The notes under the pieces were generated by a model. That model searched no databases and was not told where the DNA came from. It was given only the letters and a program-made list of their open reading frames with translations. Positions 50,124 through 60,879 of a DNA stretch of 64,000 nt are shown here, piece by piece. Origin of the DNA: Lepus europaeus (taxonomy: Eukaryota; Chordata; Mammalia; Lagomorpha; Leporidae). The translations under genes were made by a program, and so were the position numbers. The stretch's first letter is position 1; the number at the start of each line of letters is the position of its first letter. The stretch lies in NCBI RefSeq assembly GCF_033115175.1, contig NC_084844.1, positions 35,621,885-35,685,884 on the forward strand. The letters run 5' to 3'.

Positions 50124-50450
50124 CTAACTGCGCTGCCACATGCGGAGGCGCCTGCGGCCCGAGGTCCGCTGCAGGCTCGGGTCCGAGGAGCGCGGGACAG
50201 CCGGGGCTCCGACTCCGGGCCGCTGGGTCAAGGTCCCGCTGCCCGCCGCGCCCTCGGAGCCGGACACATCCCGGCTCTGGAGCGGGCCCTTGATCTCCGA
50301 CGCTGCACTTTGGGGCCTCAGCTCCCTCCTCCTCCTCCTCCTCCTCCTCCTCCTCCTCCTCCTTCTCTCCCTCCTTCCCTCCCTCCCTCCCTCCGGGGCC
50401 GCCTCCCCCACCCCCCACCCCTGCGCTGACGTCGCCGCTGTCAATCAGTC
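50124..50450 (-). other. Probable TBX4 untranslated exon 1 (5' end undefined)
   Basis: On the minus strand AGTTAGG|gtgagtgtg (last exon base 50123) is a near-perfect splice donor inside the CpG island. Its phase does not matter, because coding starts three bases after the next acceptor. I infer that this exon splices to 46426. The upstream boundary lies somewhere near the PBX-MEIS/CRE cluster. Confidence 0.5.
50322..50394. repeat. Pyrimidine tract, (CTC)n and (CCCT)n
   Basis: About 73 bases of almost pure C/T on the plus strand (GGA/GGGA repeats on the transcript strand) at the promoter. Such purine-pyrimidine mirror tracts can form triplex DNA. Confidence 0.9.
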
Positions 50451-51329
50451 CGTGCCCGCCGCCCCCCGGGGAGGGGGCGCTAGGGTCCCCTAGCTCTGCG
50501 GCCCCCAAGACCCCGAGCCCGGAGTAAGGCCGCCTGTTCCTCCGCCGCGCGGCCCAGCGCCCTCCCCGCGGCCCTTGCGCCCTACCGGCCGGGGAGCAGC
50601 TGGGAGTCCCGCATGGTTTAGATTAGAGAGGCGGGAAGAGAGGGCGAGCGGCCCGGCCGCGCCGCGCGACTCCCACCCGAAGCTCGACAACCAGGACGGC
50701 TTGCCCAGAGCCACGGGCCCGCAGACGGGCGCTCCACGGCCAGGCCTGGCTCCTGCCCGGGCCACCTCCAGGCAGCCGTCTCCACCGACCCCCGGGCTGC
50801 GGGCTTCCCGCCGGCACACGCCCCTCTCCCACCCGCTCTCAGCCGCGCTCGCACTGAATTCGCGAGCCCACTTCCCGGCGTGGCAGACACTCGGTGCCTC
50901 AGAGCCCTACAACCGATTACCGACCGTGCCCACCACGTCCTCACACCTGCGGGCTGCAGGCACCGTGCGCACCGCCCGCGCACCGCTCGGCCGCCCCTCT
51001 TCGTCCCGGCTCGGGGGCCGCGGGCGCCAGACCGGGCCTGGCGCGCCTCGCGGTCGGCAGCGGAGGTCGCGGGCGAGGGCAGGCCCCGCGCTCCGGCCGG
51101 GGAGCCGGGCCTGGAGAGGCGGCGGCGCCGAGGAGGTGCCGGTCCGGCCTCTGAGTCGAAGCCTGGGCCCTGGCCCAGTCCTTGACGGAGCCCAGACGGG
51201 CTCAACGATGCCAGGCTTGGCAGGGCCTCTTTGGGGAAAGCGCAGCCAGGGGCCAGACCTCGGCTGCAGCACCCCATCCCCCGCCCCCTCCCCGAGATCC
51301 CCGAGCGCCGCAGAAGAGCCCAGCGCCTG

Positions 51330-53218
51330 CTCCAGCCGAGGGAGCGCTGCTCCCCTCTAGTTCTCCGTGCGCGTCTTTACCTCCCCGCAGGCCCCTGCAG
51401 CTGCACGGGCGGACAGAGCCGTGTGCACCTCAGACCAGGTTCGACCTCGAAGCTTGTCGGATGCCCAGAACACTGGGGCAAGGACAGACCTGCCGCCCAT
51501 GCTCAGGAGCTTCTGACAATAAAGATTCCCAGAGTAGCCCCTCACTTCTCAGCGTGGGCCGCATCCCTCCCTCCACTGGGGGCCCCAATCTCTCCAACCA
51601 GCCTCTGCTGCTTTCCAGATTCTGACCTCGAGATCACATGGAAGGGAACGAGGTAGGGCCCTTCCTTTCCTGGATGGGTCTGCCCGCCCTTTCCTAATGC
51701 TAGGATGTGGAAAGCCAGCATCAGTGCCTCTCTCACCCCCACCCCCATCCCCTCCTGCTCGGAGGAGGAAGCAAAACACAGACTCAAAAGCACCAGGAGC
51801 CTGTAATCCAGCTCAACAAGAGGCCCATTGCTAGGGAGGCCCCCATCACCACCTGCAAGCAGTGCCAGACCCTTCCACAACTTCTCAGCAAGACTCCTCG
51901 CATGAAGGCCTAGGAGAGGGTGGGGAAGCTTGTTGTTCCCCTACTCCTGCCTCCTCCCCCAGGGAAGAAAGGGAAAGTGTTAGGAGATGCCAAGGGGAAT
52001 CTGCTTCCTGTGTGAAGGGAGCGCTGGACTGACCGCCCCCTCCCATGCCCTCTGCCACAGCCAGCAGGGAGATCCCTTGCGGATAAACAGTGTACAGGCC
52101 AAGGAACCAACTACCGTGTGGAGGGAAGATCAGAGTTAGGACAGGCTCTGGAAAGAATTTGTTGACAGTCACTGGAGGAAGTGCAGAATGAGACGGCGGA
52201 GTGCAGCTCTTGTGAAAATGTAGACTGGAGCCTTCCCAGAAGTGCAAGACTTTCTGGAGACGTATGGGAGACCATCCAAATCAATACCCAGTGGTTGATG
52301 GTGATTTAGAAAGGAGATATGGAAGAGACTGGCAAGGTTTTGGAAGTGAAAAGCAAGGGGGGAGCAGTCAGCAAGTAAGAGGGGGCGGTTCCGCATACAC
52401 ATTTCCCTTCCTGTGCTGCAGTACCTCCTTTTGCTAACTCCAGGACTACAAGGATGCACCTCTCATCAGTGGTGTGTTGTGGTTTAACGAGCAGTGCCTT
52501 TTCTTCTTAGTGGCATGTAAAGTATTAGAGGGGCTTACACTTGATGAAGTGCAGCATAAACTGATAAACGCTCCCCTCCAAAATTCTTTTCAGACTTCAA
52601 AGTACAAAACTCCTCCTGGGTTAGCTAAACAAATAACTGACTGTTAAGCAAGCGTCTCCCGCACTGACATGACGTGGCTTGAGGTCAAGTGCTCTGGTTT
52701 GGTACTGGGCTGACCTTGGTTTTAAAACCCTGCCCTGAGTCCTGGATCACCATTCAGTAACTGTGTGATCTTGGGCAAGTCCCCTCATACCTACATAACA
52801 TGGAAATACCCCACCAGCACATAAGCTTTCCCTGAGGATGGGCCAAGTGAGTGCAGGTGAATGCCCAGCATGTGGGAGGTGGTTAATAAAGGTTAGCCCC
52901 CAAGTATTTTAAAAATTGATTTGATCCCTCCCCAACCTTTCCCAAAAGGGCGTGAGGTAGTTTGTAACCAAAATAAGCCAAGAAAAATATGAGTGGGAAA
53001 ACAAATTAGGACCAAGGAAGAAAGGAGAAGCACATACACAGTCACTAGGTGCGGGCTAAGTTGCTGTAACTGAGTGCAAGTCGGGCTTTCCAGCTGCAGG
53101 GCAAGATGGCGGCTCTCCACTTCAGAACCATGGTAACAGCAGTGCACGGGTGAGAGGTGAGTGGACACGCTTTCTCCTGCCAGGAACTCTGACAGCAGTT
53201 TCTCATGGAACTTTTTCT
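51330..53218. other. Upstream non-coding DNA, no gene
   Basis: CpG density falls after 51.3 kb. A MIR relic is visible near 52690-52870 (GTGTGATCTTGGGCAAGTCC). No exon is recognised. Confidence 0.5.
52690..52870 (+). mobile_element. MIR SINE relic
   Basis: AACTGTGTGATCTTGGGCAAGTCC is the hallmark MIR core, with diverged flanks. Confidence 0.75.
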
Positions 53219-53941
53219 TCTTTTTTTTAAAGATCATGTTAGATGCTGTCTTTTTCTTTTTTGAAAGACAGAGAGACAAACACAGAAACAGAGATGGACA
53301 CGGAGAGAAACAGAGATCTCCCACACGTTGGTTTATTCCCCAAATGCCCACAACAGCCAGACTGGGCCAGGCAGAAGCCAGGAAACAGGAAATCAATCTG
53401 GGTCTCCCATTTGGGTGGCAGGGACACACGTACTTCAGCCATCATCTGTTGCCTCCCAGGGTACACGTTAGAAGGAAGTGGAGCCGGCGCTGTGGCTAAC
53501 TACGCTAATACTCCGCCTTGTGGCGCTGGCACACCGGGTTCTAGTCCCGGTCGGGGCACTGGATTCTGTCCCGGTTGCCCCTCTTCCAGGCCAGCTCTCT
53601 GCTGTGGCCCGGGAGTGCAGTGGAGGATGGCCCAGGTCCTTGGGCCCTGCACCCCATGGAAGACCAGGAGAAGCACCTGGCTCCTGGCTTCAGATCAGCA
53701 CGGTGCGCTGGCCACAGCATGCCAGCTGCGGGTGGCCATCGGAGGGTGAACCAACGGCAAAGGAAGACCTTTCTCTCTGTCTCTCTCTCTCACTGTTCAC
53801 TCTACCTGTCAAAAAAAAAAAAAAAAAAAAAAAAGAAGGAAGTGGAATGGGAACGAGATCTAGGACTCAAACCTGGGCACTCTCATATGGGACGTGGATG
53901 CCCCCAGCTAAATCTTAAATGCTGAGCCAAATATCTGCCCC
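53219..53941 (-). mobile_element. Old CSINE interrupted by a younger one
   Basis: A minus-strand copy starting TTTTTTTTAAAGATCATG and GAAAGACAGAGAGACAAAC. It is broken at 53481 by the plus-strand insertion, resumes at 53846 and ends with GAGCCAAATATCTGCCCC at 53941. Confidence 0.9.
53482..53833 (+). mobile_element. Young CSINE nested in an older CSINE
   Basis: The head AGCCGGCGCTGTGGCTAAC and the young-subfamily GGATTCTGTCCCGGTTGCCC block end in an A-tail of more than 20. The target duplication AGAAGGAAGTGG is present at 53470-53481 and 53834-53845. Confidence 0.96.
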
Positions 53942-53994
53942 ATATATTTCTTATGTGTCTATACAGTGCTTTCTCTTGTACAAATGGTTTCACA

Positions 53995-54226
53995 GGGGCC
54001 AGCACCCCATTTTCGATCCAGCTTCCTGCTGATGGCCTGGGAAAGCAGTAGAAGATTTGGTCCCACGTAGAGAGACCCAGAAGAAGCTCCTGGCTCCTGG
54101 CTTTGGGTCAGCCCAGTTCCAGCCATTGCGACCATTTGGGAAGTGAACTAGTTGATGGAAGACCGTTCTCTCTGTCTCTCTGTAATGCTGCCTCTCAAAT
54201 AGATAAATCTTCCAAAAAAAAAAAAA
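53995..54226 (+). mobile_element. CSINE with deleted tRNA-like part
   Basis: It begins GGGGCCAGCACCCCATTTTC and jumps to the central body, so most of the tRNA-related head is missing. The tail is an A-run. TGGTTTCACAG before and TGGCTTCACAG after is a slightly diverged target duplication. Confidence 0.87.
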
Positions 54227-56055
54227 GTGGCTTCACAGCTACTATCTCTAAATACTTTGCTAAACTTATTTTTCTTTATTTTATGAATTTATTTATCCAA
54301 AGCAATGTTTATCAAGTGCTTATTACATGCCAGATACATCAGGAAGAAAGGTCAGCTAACCATTGTAATAGTGAACCAACAGATTGGCTCGCAAGTCCTA
54401 ACTACAAATTGCAAACTCCCTAATTTATTACCTAGACATCCCAGAGAGAATGGGGCTACAGGATTAACTGGGGGAGCCTGGGCGCTCAGTAAGGTGGCTC
54501 TCCCAGAGCCTAGGGCAGATTTGGGGTGGATGACTGCCTGAGCTGGCACCACCATGGCGTGAAAAGCAATTACAATTTTTTTTAAACCCAGGATTTTGGA
54601 GCAATTCATAAGGACCAATGCCAAGCCCCAACCCAGACCAACTGAGTCAGAGTCTCTGAGAGTAGAGCCAAGGGTGAGAAGCACTGCTCTGTGCCAAGTG
54701 TGGAATCCTGTTCTCTGCTCTCCGCCTCCCCCTTGTAGCCAGGGATTGTAGCGTAAGCCAGCGTTGGCCTAAGCTCAGTAGAAGACTAGAAGGAAGGAAG
54801 GTGGTATGGAAGGTTTTGCTTTCTTGATAAAGAGGAAGACATACCCTTCAATTCCCCTGTGGAGGAGGTCCTTGGAGTTCTCACCCACTGGAAACCTTAA
54901 GACAAAAAAGACCAGCCTGCTAAAGATGAGAGAGAGAGAGAGATGGGGGGGGGGGAGGTGTGTGGGGGTGTGGTAAAACAGAAAAAATCTGGTGGTGTCA
55001 CTGAGAAGGTAAACCAGTACCAGCCAGCTTCTTGAAATATGAGAAAAATAAGCCATGTTCCTTTACATCACTGTTAGTCTGGGTCTGTTACAGCCAAATC
55101 CACTGCCGAGACACATGGAAAGGTCCCTCCCTGCTCAGTGTTGAGAGTCCTTCAGGTACTTCATAACAAAAGGCACATACAGAGGTGTGTGTTATTCTGT
55201 GCGTGTTGCAGTTTCAGGTCCGAGATCCTTATTAAGCCTCCAATAGAGAAAGGATGAGTGAGGCAGCGGGGAATTTAACTGTCTTCTGTGGCTTTATTGT
55301 CACCCAGTAGCCCCAAATCTAGGTTCCAGATTCCCTAGCTCACATCCCATGGGGATTCGCAAGCTCTGGACAGCTGGGGTTGGGGCAGGAATTTGAGCTC
55401 ATTCTTGAAGGCTGAAGAACCGAGCAAGGGGACAGGCCATAGGTGGCAGCTGCTGCTGCAGGTGCTTCCCCTACACCACAGATGCAATCTGCTCGCCCGA
55501 CCTCTCACCCCAGCCTCCCAGGCTTTCTCCTACCAGAGAGAACTAGAAAATGTGCAGTCAAAAGACTGGGGGACTGGGCTGCCCCAGTCTCTGACCTGGG
55601 TGAGGCGGGCTGGTCCGAGCCATTTAAGGACTGAGGGCAGAGGTGTGATTCTCCAACAGCACAGGTAGATCCTTCCTATACCTCCCTCTGGAGATGCTGC
55701 AGAGGTAAGGAGTGAATTCTCAAATCTAAGTTTTGCCGAGCCTGGGCCAGGAATCCAGAGCTGCTGTTCCAAAGTCCTAATCTGCAGGTGGATTCTCTGT
55801 AGGTCAGCTTCCCCACCCCACTCAACCTCTTTTCACCTATTCCTGAGATGCCATTTCCTCCAGCAAGGCTTCTCTGGGATGTGGGCTCATTCTTACAGTC
55901 TGAGGAAGGTATAGCTGCCAGGCTTGTGTTAGGTGCGAAAAATTCCTATCTAACTTCTCTTTTCCTTCTTTCTCCTTTCCATTCTTCCTTAGCATGGATA
56001 ACACAAAATTGGCAATGAATGAGGAGGTGAAACAAATTAGGATTCAAGAATGTGA
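54227..56055. other. Upstream non-coding DNA, no gene
   Basis: Single-copy-like sequence with a GA then GT-rich stretch near 54925-54972. No recognisable exon or cluster. Confidence 0.5.
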
Positions 56056-56394
56056 GGGGCCGGGTTGTGGTACAGTAGGTTAAGCTGCTGCCTGCAATGC
56101 TGGCATCACATATGGGCACCAGTTTGAGTCCTGGTTTCTCCACTTCCAATCCAGCTCTCTGCTAATGGCCTGGGAAAACAACAGAAGATGGTCCAAGTGC
56201 TGGGACCCCTGCTGCACACGTGGGAGACACAGATGAAGCTCTTGGCTTTGGTCTGGGTCGAGCCCTGGACATTGTGGCTTTTTGGGGGAGTGAACCAGTA
56301 GATGGAAGATTTTCTCTTTCTCTCCCTTCCTCCCTCTCTCCCTCTCTGTCTGTAACTCTGCCTTTCAAATAAATGAAATGAATCCTAAAAAAAA
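56056..56394 (+). mobile_element. CSINE retroposon
   Basis: The head GGGGCCGGGTTGTGGTACAG, the body GAAGATGGTCCAAGTGCTGG and the tail TTTCAAATAAATGAAATGAA with an A-run are visible. Confidence 0.9.
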
Positions 56395-56479
56395 TGAGTA
56401 TATGAGTTATCAGAAAACCTTTCAAACTGGACATTTCAAATCCCAAATTCAGATCCTCTGCAAGCTGTTTCCAGAGGGC

Positions 56480-56770
56480 CCTCGAGCATGATCAGTGTTA
56501 CACCTGTGTCCTCATCTATACAATGACGTCAATAGCAGCCACCTCACAGGGTGGCAGAAAGCATGACATGGCTTCACCTGGATGAGAGTGCTTTGACGGC
56601 TCACCATCATAGCGAATGCATACTTCACACCTACAATGTGCCTGGCAGCATTCTAAGACCCTTACATGGGTTATCCACTTCCAACTCACCACCCTATCAG
56701 ATGGATACTACCATGAACCTAATTTTATAGGTGAATAAAATGATGCCAGATAATTTTTCCAATGTTATAC
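56480..56770. mobile_element. MIR-family relics
   Basis: CCTCATCTATACAATGACGTC and the later CTACAATGTGCCTGGCAGCATTC resemble parts of MIR family elements. Boundaries are uncertain. Confidence 0.5.
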
Positions 56771-57045
56771 AACCAGGAAATGAAGTCAATCTGAAATTCA
56801 ATGTCCATGCTTTCAACTCTGTGATCACCTAACCCAAGCAGGTTTCCTTTGTTAAACAGGGATAACTTCCCTCACCATGTCGTAAGAGTAACATAGTGTC
56901 TGACACACAGTAACACTCAAATCCTGGCAACATGATCATAAATAGGACTTGCCATAGATCTTACAACAAGAAAATAGGTCATTGTAGCCATAGGCCTCCA
57001 GGGCCCAAGACCTTCACCTGGCAGCTGTCACAATTGAAATCATAA

Positions 57046-57057
57046 CCCCCCCCCCCC
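57046..57057. repeat. Run of 12 C
   Basis: A homopolymer just 5' of the small open frame at 57134. Confidence 0.9.
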
Positions 57058-57133
57058 ATACCAAAGGATTAAGCATCCCTCTCTGTAAATTTCCAAGAGA
57101 GCCACTCCTATCCTTGATGGTACCAAGAACACC

Positions 57134-57340
57134 ATGCTGTCTGCTGCTGACCTCACCAAGGAGCCCCTGGAAGAGTCAGCAGGACCCATGGGAGTGGCTG
57201 CCCATTCATGGGACTTGCTGTTGACGGAAGGAGGGTGTTCTACACTTACATTCAACTGCAAGTGTGTCTTGTGCAAAGATGGTGCTGATGACCCTTCCCA
57301 GCTGGGAACAAAGCTTTGGCTGAAAAAGGCAAATTCTTGA
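57134..57340 (+). other. Short open frame of unknown nature
   Basis: A 68-codon frame beginning MLSAADLTKEPLEESAGP. It is followed by A-rich sequence (AAACATAAATTAAAATAAGG), and a shifted frame near its end reads on as KGKFLTKPN. The combination of coding-like text, frameshift and A-rich tail would fit a decayed processed retrocopy. I do not recognise a parent gene, so this is only a possibility. Confidence 0.2.
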
Positions 57341-58440
57341 CTAAACCAAACATAAATTAAAATAAGGAAAAAATGTGTTTATCATTTGGAATAAAACCCT
57401 CTATCACAGGCCCCTGGGCAAAGAATGCTCTGCTCTTGCTCCCCATCCACTTACTTGGGCACAAACCTGCTGCACCAGTGGTAATGCGGCCCTGGGTGTG
57501 GAAGGAGACAATACAAGTGCTACTCAGTGGCCTTGGAAAACCAATCTTTCTCTTTCCATCTCTGAGTGAAATTTACTATAAAAACACCGTGTACACACAA
57601 AACCGAGTAACACCTGTAACAATGCCAAATATGTGCCAAAGGAAACCCCAAGAAGAGACAGGCTTGGTGCCTTCCATCTCCCCTTCACAGCACAGGCCCT
57701 TCTCTCAGTTTGTACCAAGCTCCAACCTGTTTTCCACTCATAGTCCCTGGAAACCATGTCCTGGAGTTTCTTGGGTGCCCCAGCCCATCCCTCCAGGGTT
57801 CTCTCCCAGTAGCTTCCCTCGTCTTCAAAAACCTCCAGCAGCCTGGGCCCCACTCAACCCAGGGCTGCTCTCTGTGCCTCAGCCATGGATTTTTGTCAAT
57901 CTCTAACTCTAAGGCGCTGGCACAGTAAACAGGAAATGGAAGGAGGCTTGATGTGAGCATCAGCGGGAAGATTTAAAAGAAATTGGATAAGGGATCTTGC
58001 TTACTGATCAGAGACCCAAACCTTTCTCTTGCAGATTTCACGAAGGAAAGAGGCCGAGCCAGAGGCAACTTGCCTCCCAGATCCGTAAGCTCCCTCCACG
58101 TAGCTAATGCTATGAAGGTGCCTCCTACCATCTAGCTCCAACCTCTCTTGCTGCACTTATCCCTTTCTTTAAGGAAGCAGATGCATGCTGGACCTCCACA
58201 GTAAGAGTTTCCATTCCCTCACTCAGTCCCTGAAACTGGATGGAGGGAGCTGTCCAAGGCGCGCTGTGTCCTGGAGTGAGACCAGCACTGGCACCGATCA
58301 GGGTGCCTACCCACGTCTGTGCATTCTTGGGAAGCAGGCCTGGAGCCGGGTTCTGCCGGAGACGCAGCAGGCCCTAGAGAGGGATGGCAGGAGAGTGTCC
58401 GGAGGCCTGACCCCCATACCCTTGCATTTTCTGAAGTTTC
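57341..58440. other. Upstream non-coding DNA, no gene
   Basis: No recognisable exon, SINE or simple repeat. Overlapping open frames of up to 177 codons have no domain. Confidence 0.45.
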
Positions 58441-58680
58441 CCCTTTGAACACGTTTCTTTATTTATTGGGCCTCATTTAACCTCAGCCGTGTCCTCCTGG
58501 GATCATTTATTTGGTAAATGTCACTCGGCCTGCTCGGGCATTAACCTCATAATCCTATTGATTTCCTCCCAGCTAGTTGGAGGTTTCCCCCGCTTCTTCC
58601 TGGGCCAGTAAGGCTGATTCCCAGTTCTAGTCATTACCGAGGGTAACACCCTAAACTGGTGAGGGGCATGCCCAGAGGAC
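58440..58680. promoter_or_regulatory. Candidate upstream TBX4 enhancer with HOX and PITX cores
   Basis: A block 8 kb upstream of the TBX4 promoter in a 5.6 kb SINE-free interval. It has TTTATTGG (58462-58469), CCAATAAA on the other strand (posterior HOX), TAATCC (58550-58555, PITX/bicoid) and several TTAAC/CATTTA cores. A mammal-conserved hindlimb enhancer (HLEA) is known upstream of Tbx4. Assigning it here is inference. Confidence 0.35.
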
Positions 58681-58849
58681 GTCTAGGAATTCCTCATTCC
58701 TACTTTGGCCCTCCCCAGTTTTCGGGAGACAGATTCCGGAGGCCGCCTCGGCTGCTTAAGTGTGAGGTAAGGTAACTGAGTGCGCAGCACCACCACCGGG
58801 TGCTCCCTGAGTGGCTACTGACAATGTCCTTCACTCAAAGAGCTTGGCT

Positions 58850-58985
58850 TCACCAATCGCAGCTCCCATCTGCCTGGAGCCCCGCCCCCCTCCGCCATCT
58901 TGACTGCTGAGGCGGCAAGGTGCCCAATCACCGACTAGGAAGTGCGTGAGGGCGGGGCTGAGGACCCTGCTGGCGCCCACGTGGC
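58850..58985. promoter_or_regulatory. Compact promoter-like module without a known gene
   Basis: Within 135 bases lie CCAAT (58853-58857), a GC box CCCCGCCCCCC (58880-58890), a perfect YY1 motif CCGCCATCTTG (58892-58902), CCAAT again (58924-58928), an ETS-type AGGAAGTG (58937-58944), a second GC box GGCGGGGC (58951-58958) and an E-box CACGTG (58978-58983). This combination is characteristic of housekeeping-type promoters. No coding exon can be attached on either strand. Confidence 0.5.
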
Positions 58986-59299
58986 CGCCGGGCCTGCGCC
59001 TTCCCGCCACCTGCGGCCGGCAGCCTGGCCCCTGTGGAGCTGCAGCTGCAGCTCCCAGACACCATCCCAGCCCGTCGCCAGGGGATTAGTGTCCGTCTGT
59101 AGGTTGGGACAGCCTCCGTGGGGGTTGTCCTGGCCCAGACGAGGACCTCCACTTGGTGCCCTTCCCCAGGACCCCTCCTCCCAGGGTCCAGCATGTGCGG
59201 AGGGGATTGTTTTGGGGGGGTCTGGCTGCCTGGGGTTCTGATGTCTCCCAGAGCTGAGGTGTGGGGTAACAGGAGTCCCCCTCCCTGCCCAGCCTGAGC

Positions 59300-59720
59300 C
59301 ACATGTGCTGGGAAGTTCATTTCCCCTTGTTTTGCAGAACGGGCTCTGGGATTGACCCCGGGAGTGACCCCAGTGTCAGGAGGCATTAATGATCTCCATA
59401 CGGGCAATAAACAGGCAGCCCGGCTGGCTGGGTGTGGAGGTGCCCTGGAATGGGGCCGCCTTATTAGCCTCACATTTACTCGTGGGCAGAGGCTTAATGA
59501 GCGAGGGCTCCCTCATCCGTCTGCCCCCTCCCCCAGGCACCCCCGAGCTCCATGCAAACGTGGTAGAGACACTGAAGCTGGCTTCTCTGTGTCCCACGGC
59601 CTTCCTCGGGAGGTTCTCTTCAGCCCCCAGCTCGGCCACTTGGCCGCCTCTAGCAGAACTTCCTACTCTGGCCTGATAACATGTATCTTGTTTTCAAAGC
59701 ATGCAAAGGCCCAGTCCATA
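59300..59720. promoter_or_regulatory. Candidate regulatory block
   Basis: It has homeodomain cores (GGCATTAATGATC, CTTATTAGCC, GCTTAATGAG) and GCAATAAACA (59404-59413), HOX- and FOX-like, plus CCTGATAACATG (GATA). It adjoins the promoter-like module and is SINE-free. Evidence is motif content only. Confidence 0.3.
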
Positions 59721-60879
59721 AGCGCTCTGAGTCAGCCCGCTGTTTTGTCTACCAGACCCAAAAACAAGAGTCTTCCTCTTCATTAAGTTAAATCCCCCCT
59801 GACCATTAGAGCCTTATTTCCCAAAGAGCAAGTGGAGATAGCTGGCTTCCGCCCTCTACCCCAAATGGTCTTTAGCAACTGCCCAATCTGATTGATCAGA
59901 CAAGCTCCAAATCCATGTCCATCCAGGAACTTTCTCCTTCTTGAATGTGTGATTTGGCTCTTAGAGAACCAGTTTCTTCATCTGGGCAGTTTGCTGAGGA
60001 CTGACCACACACTATGTGCTAAGCACCGGCAAGATGAAGCTGAGGGAAACTCAGGCCCTGCTTTAGGGGGGCTCCCAGTCTAGAGGGGCAGAGAGACATG
60101 TAAACAAGGGCAGCAATAAATGCACTCAGGGCTGTCATCCAGGTCCATACACTGCGAGTGAGGAGAACACAAAAGGAGAATGAACCAACTCACCTGGGAT
60201 TGTGGAGGGAGGTTCGATGAGGGATGACATCTGAGTCCATCTTTGAAAGGCAAACATGAATGGACCTGCAAGGTAGAGAACGTGGGATGGGCATCCCAGG
60301 AGAAAGAGAGAGCATATTTGAAGGGCAGAGGGAGGCAAGTGTGAGCAGTGGTGGAGCTGGGGTGGGGAGGGTGAAGCCTGTGGCTTGGGAAGGGCCTCTA
60401 ACACCATCCTAAGAACTCTGAAGGTCACAGGGAGCCATAGAGGTTTGTAGCAAGGGTGAGGTTAGAGCTCCAGCTCCACTTCCAGTCAGTGAGCTGCCCC
60501 GTCCTTGCACGAAGTCTCCTTTACACTAAAGCTGGCTGGATGCATTCTTCACAGCTTGGGCAACAGAACCCTATCTGCTAGTGAGAAAAGAGGCAGGGGT
60601 GTGGGCAGAGACAGGGTTAGTTTTAGTTATCAAGAGATGAAAATTAGAAACACGGAGGCTGGAGATCCTGATCTGGGACTCCTAGTGTGCAGGGAAAGGT
60701 TCATATTGGTGGCTGATGAGGCCCTCGAAGAGAATTCATGGGAGAAAAAAGGAGACAGGAACAGAATCTATGAGGATGAGATGGGAGTGGGGGTGGGAGT
60801 GAGGGCATGGAGGAAAAACTACTATATTCCGAAAGTTATACCTATGAAAACTGCATTCATTAAATTAAAAAAAAAAAAA

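Larger units (their letters stand above)
49800..51330 (-). promoter_or_regulatory. Main TBX4 CpG island and promoter
   Basis: High CpG density over 1.5 kb, 3.7 kb upstream of the coding start. It contains a CRE-like TGACGTCG (50427-50434), a perfect PBX-MEIS decamer (50438-50447, TGATTGACAG on the minus strand), a CTCF-like GGAGGGGGCGCTA core (about 50470-50482) and a 73-base pyrimidine tract. There is no TATA box at a fixed distance, as usual for CpG-island promoters. The start site was not located precisely. Confidence 0.7.

Noticed and set aside
50575-51360. 261-codon open frame on the plus strand in the CpG island
   Set aside because: Low-complexity Pro/Arg/Ser/Gly text overlapped by long frames on both strands, typical of CpG islands. 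No recognisable protein. An upstream lncRNA is possible but cannot be shown.
58928-59473. 181-codon minus-strand frame next to the orphan promoter
   Set aside because: It has no recognised domain and runs through Pro/Gly/Arg-rich sequence. I kept the promoter finding but not a gene.
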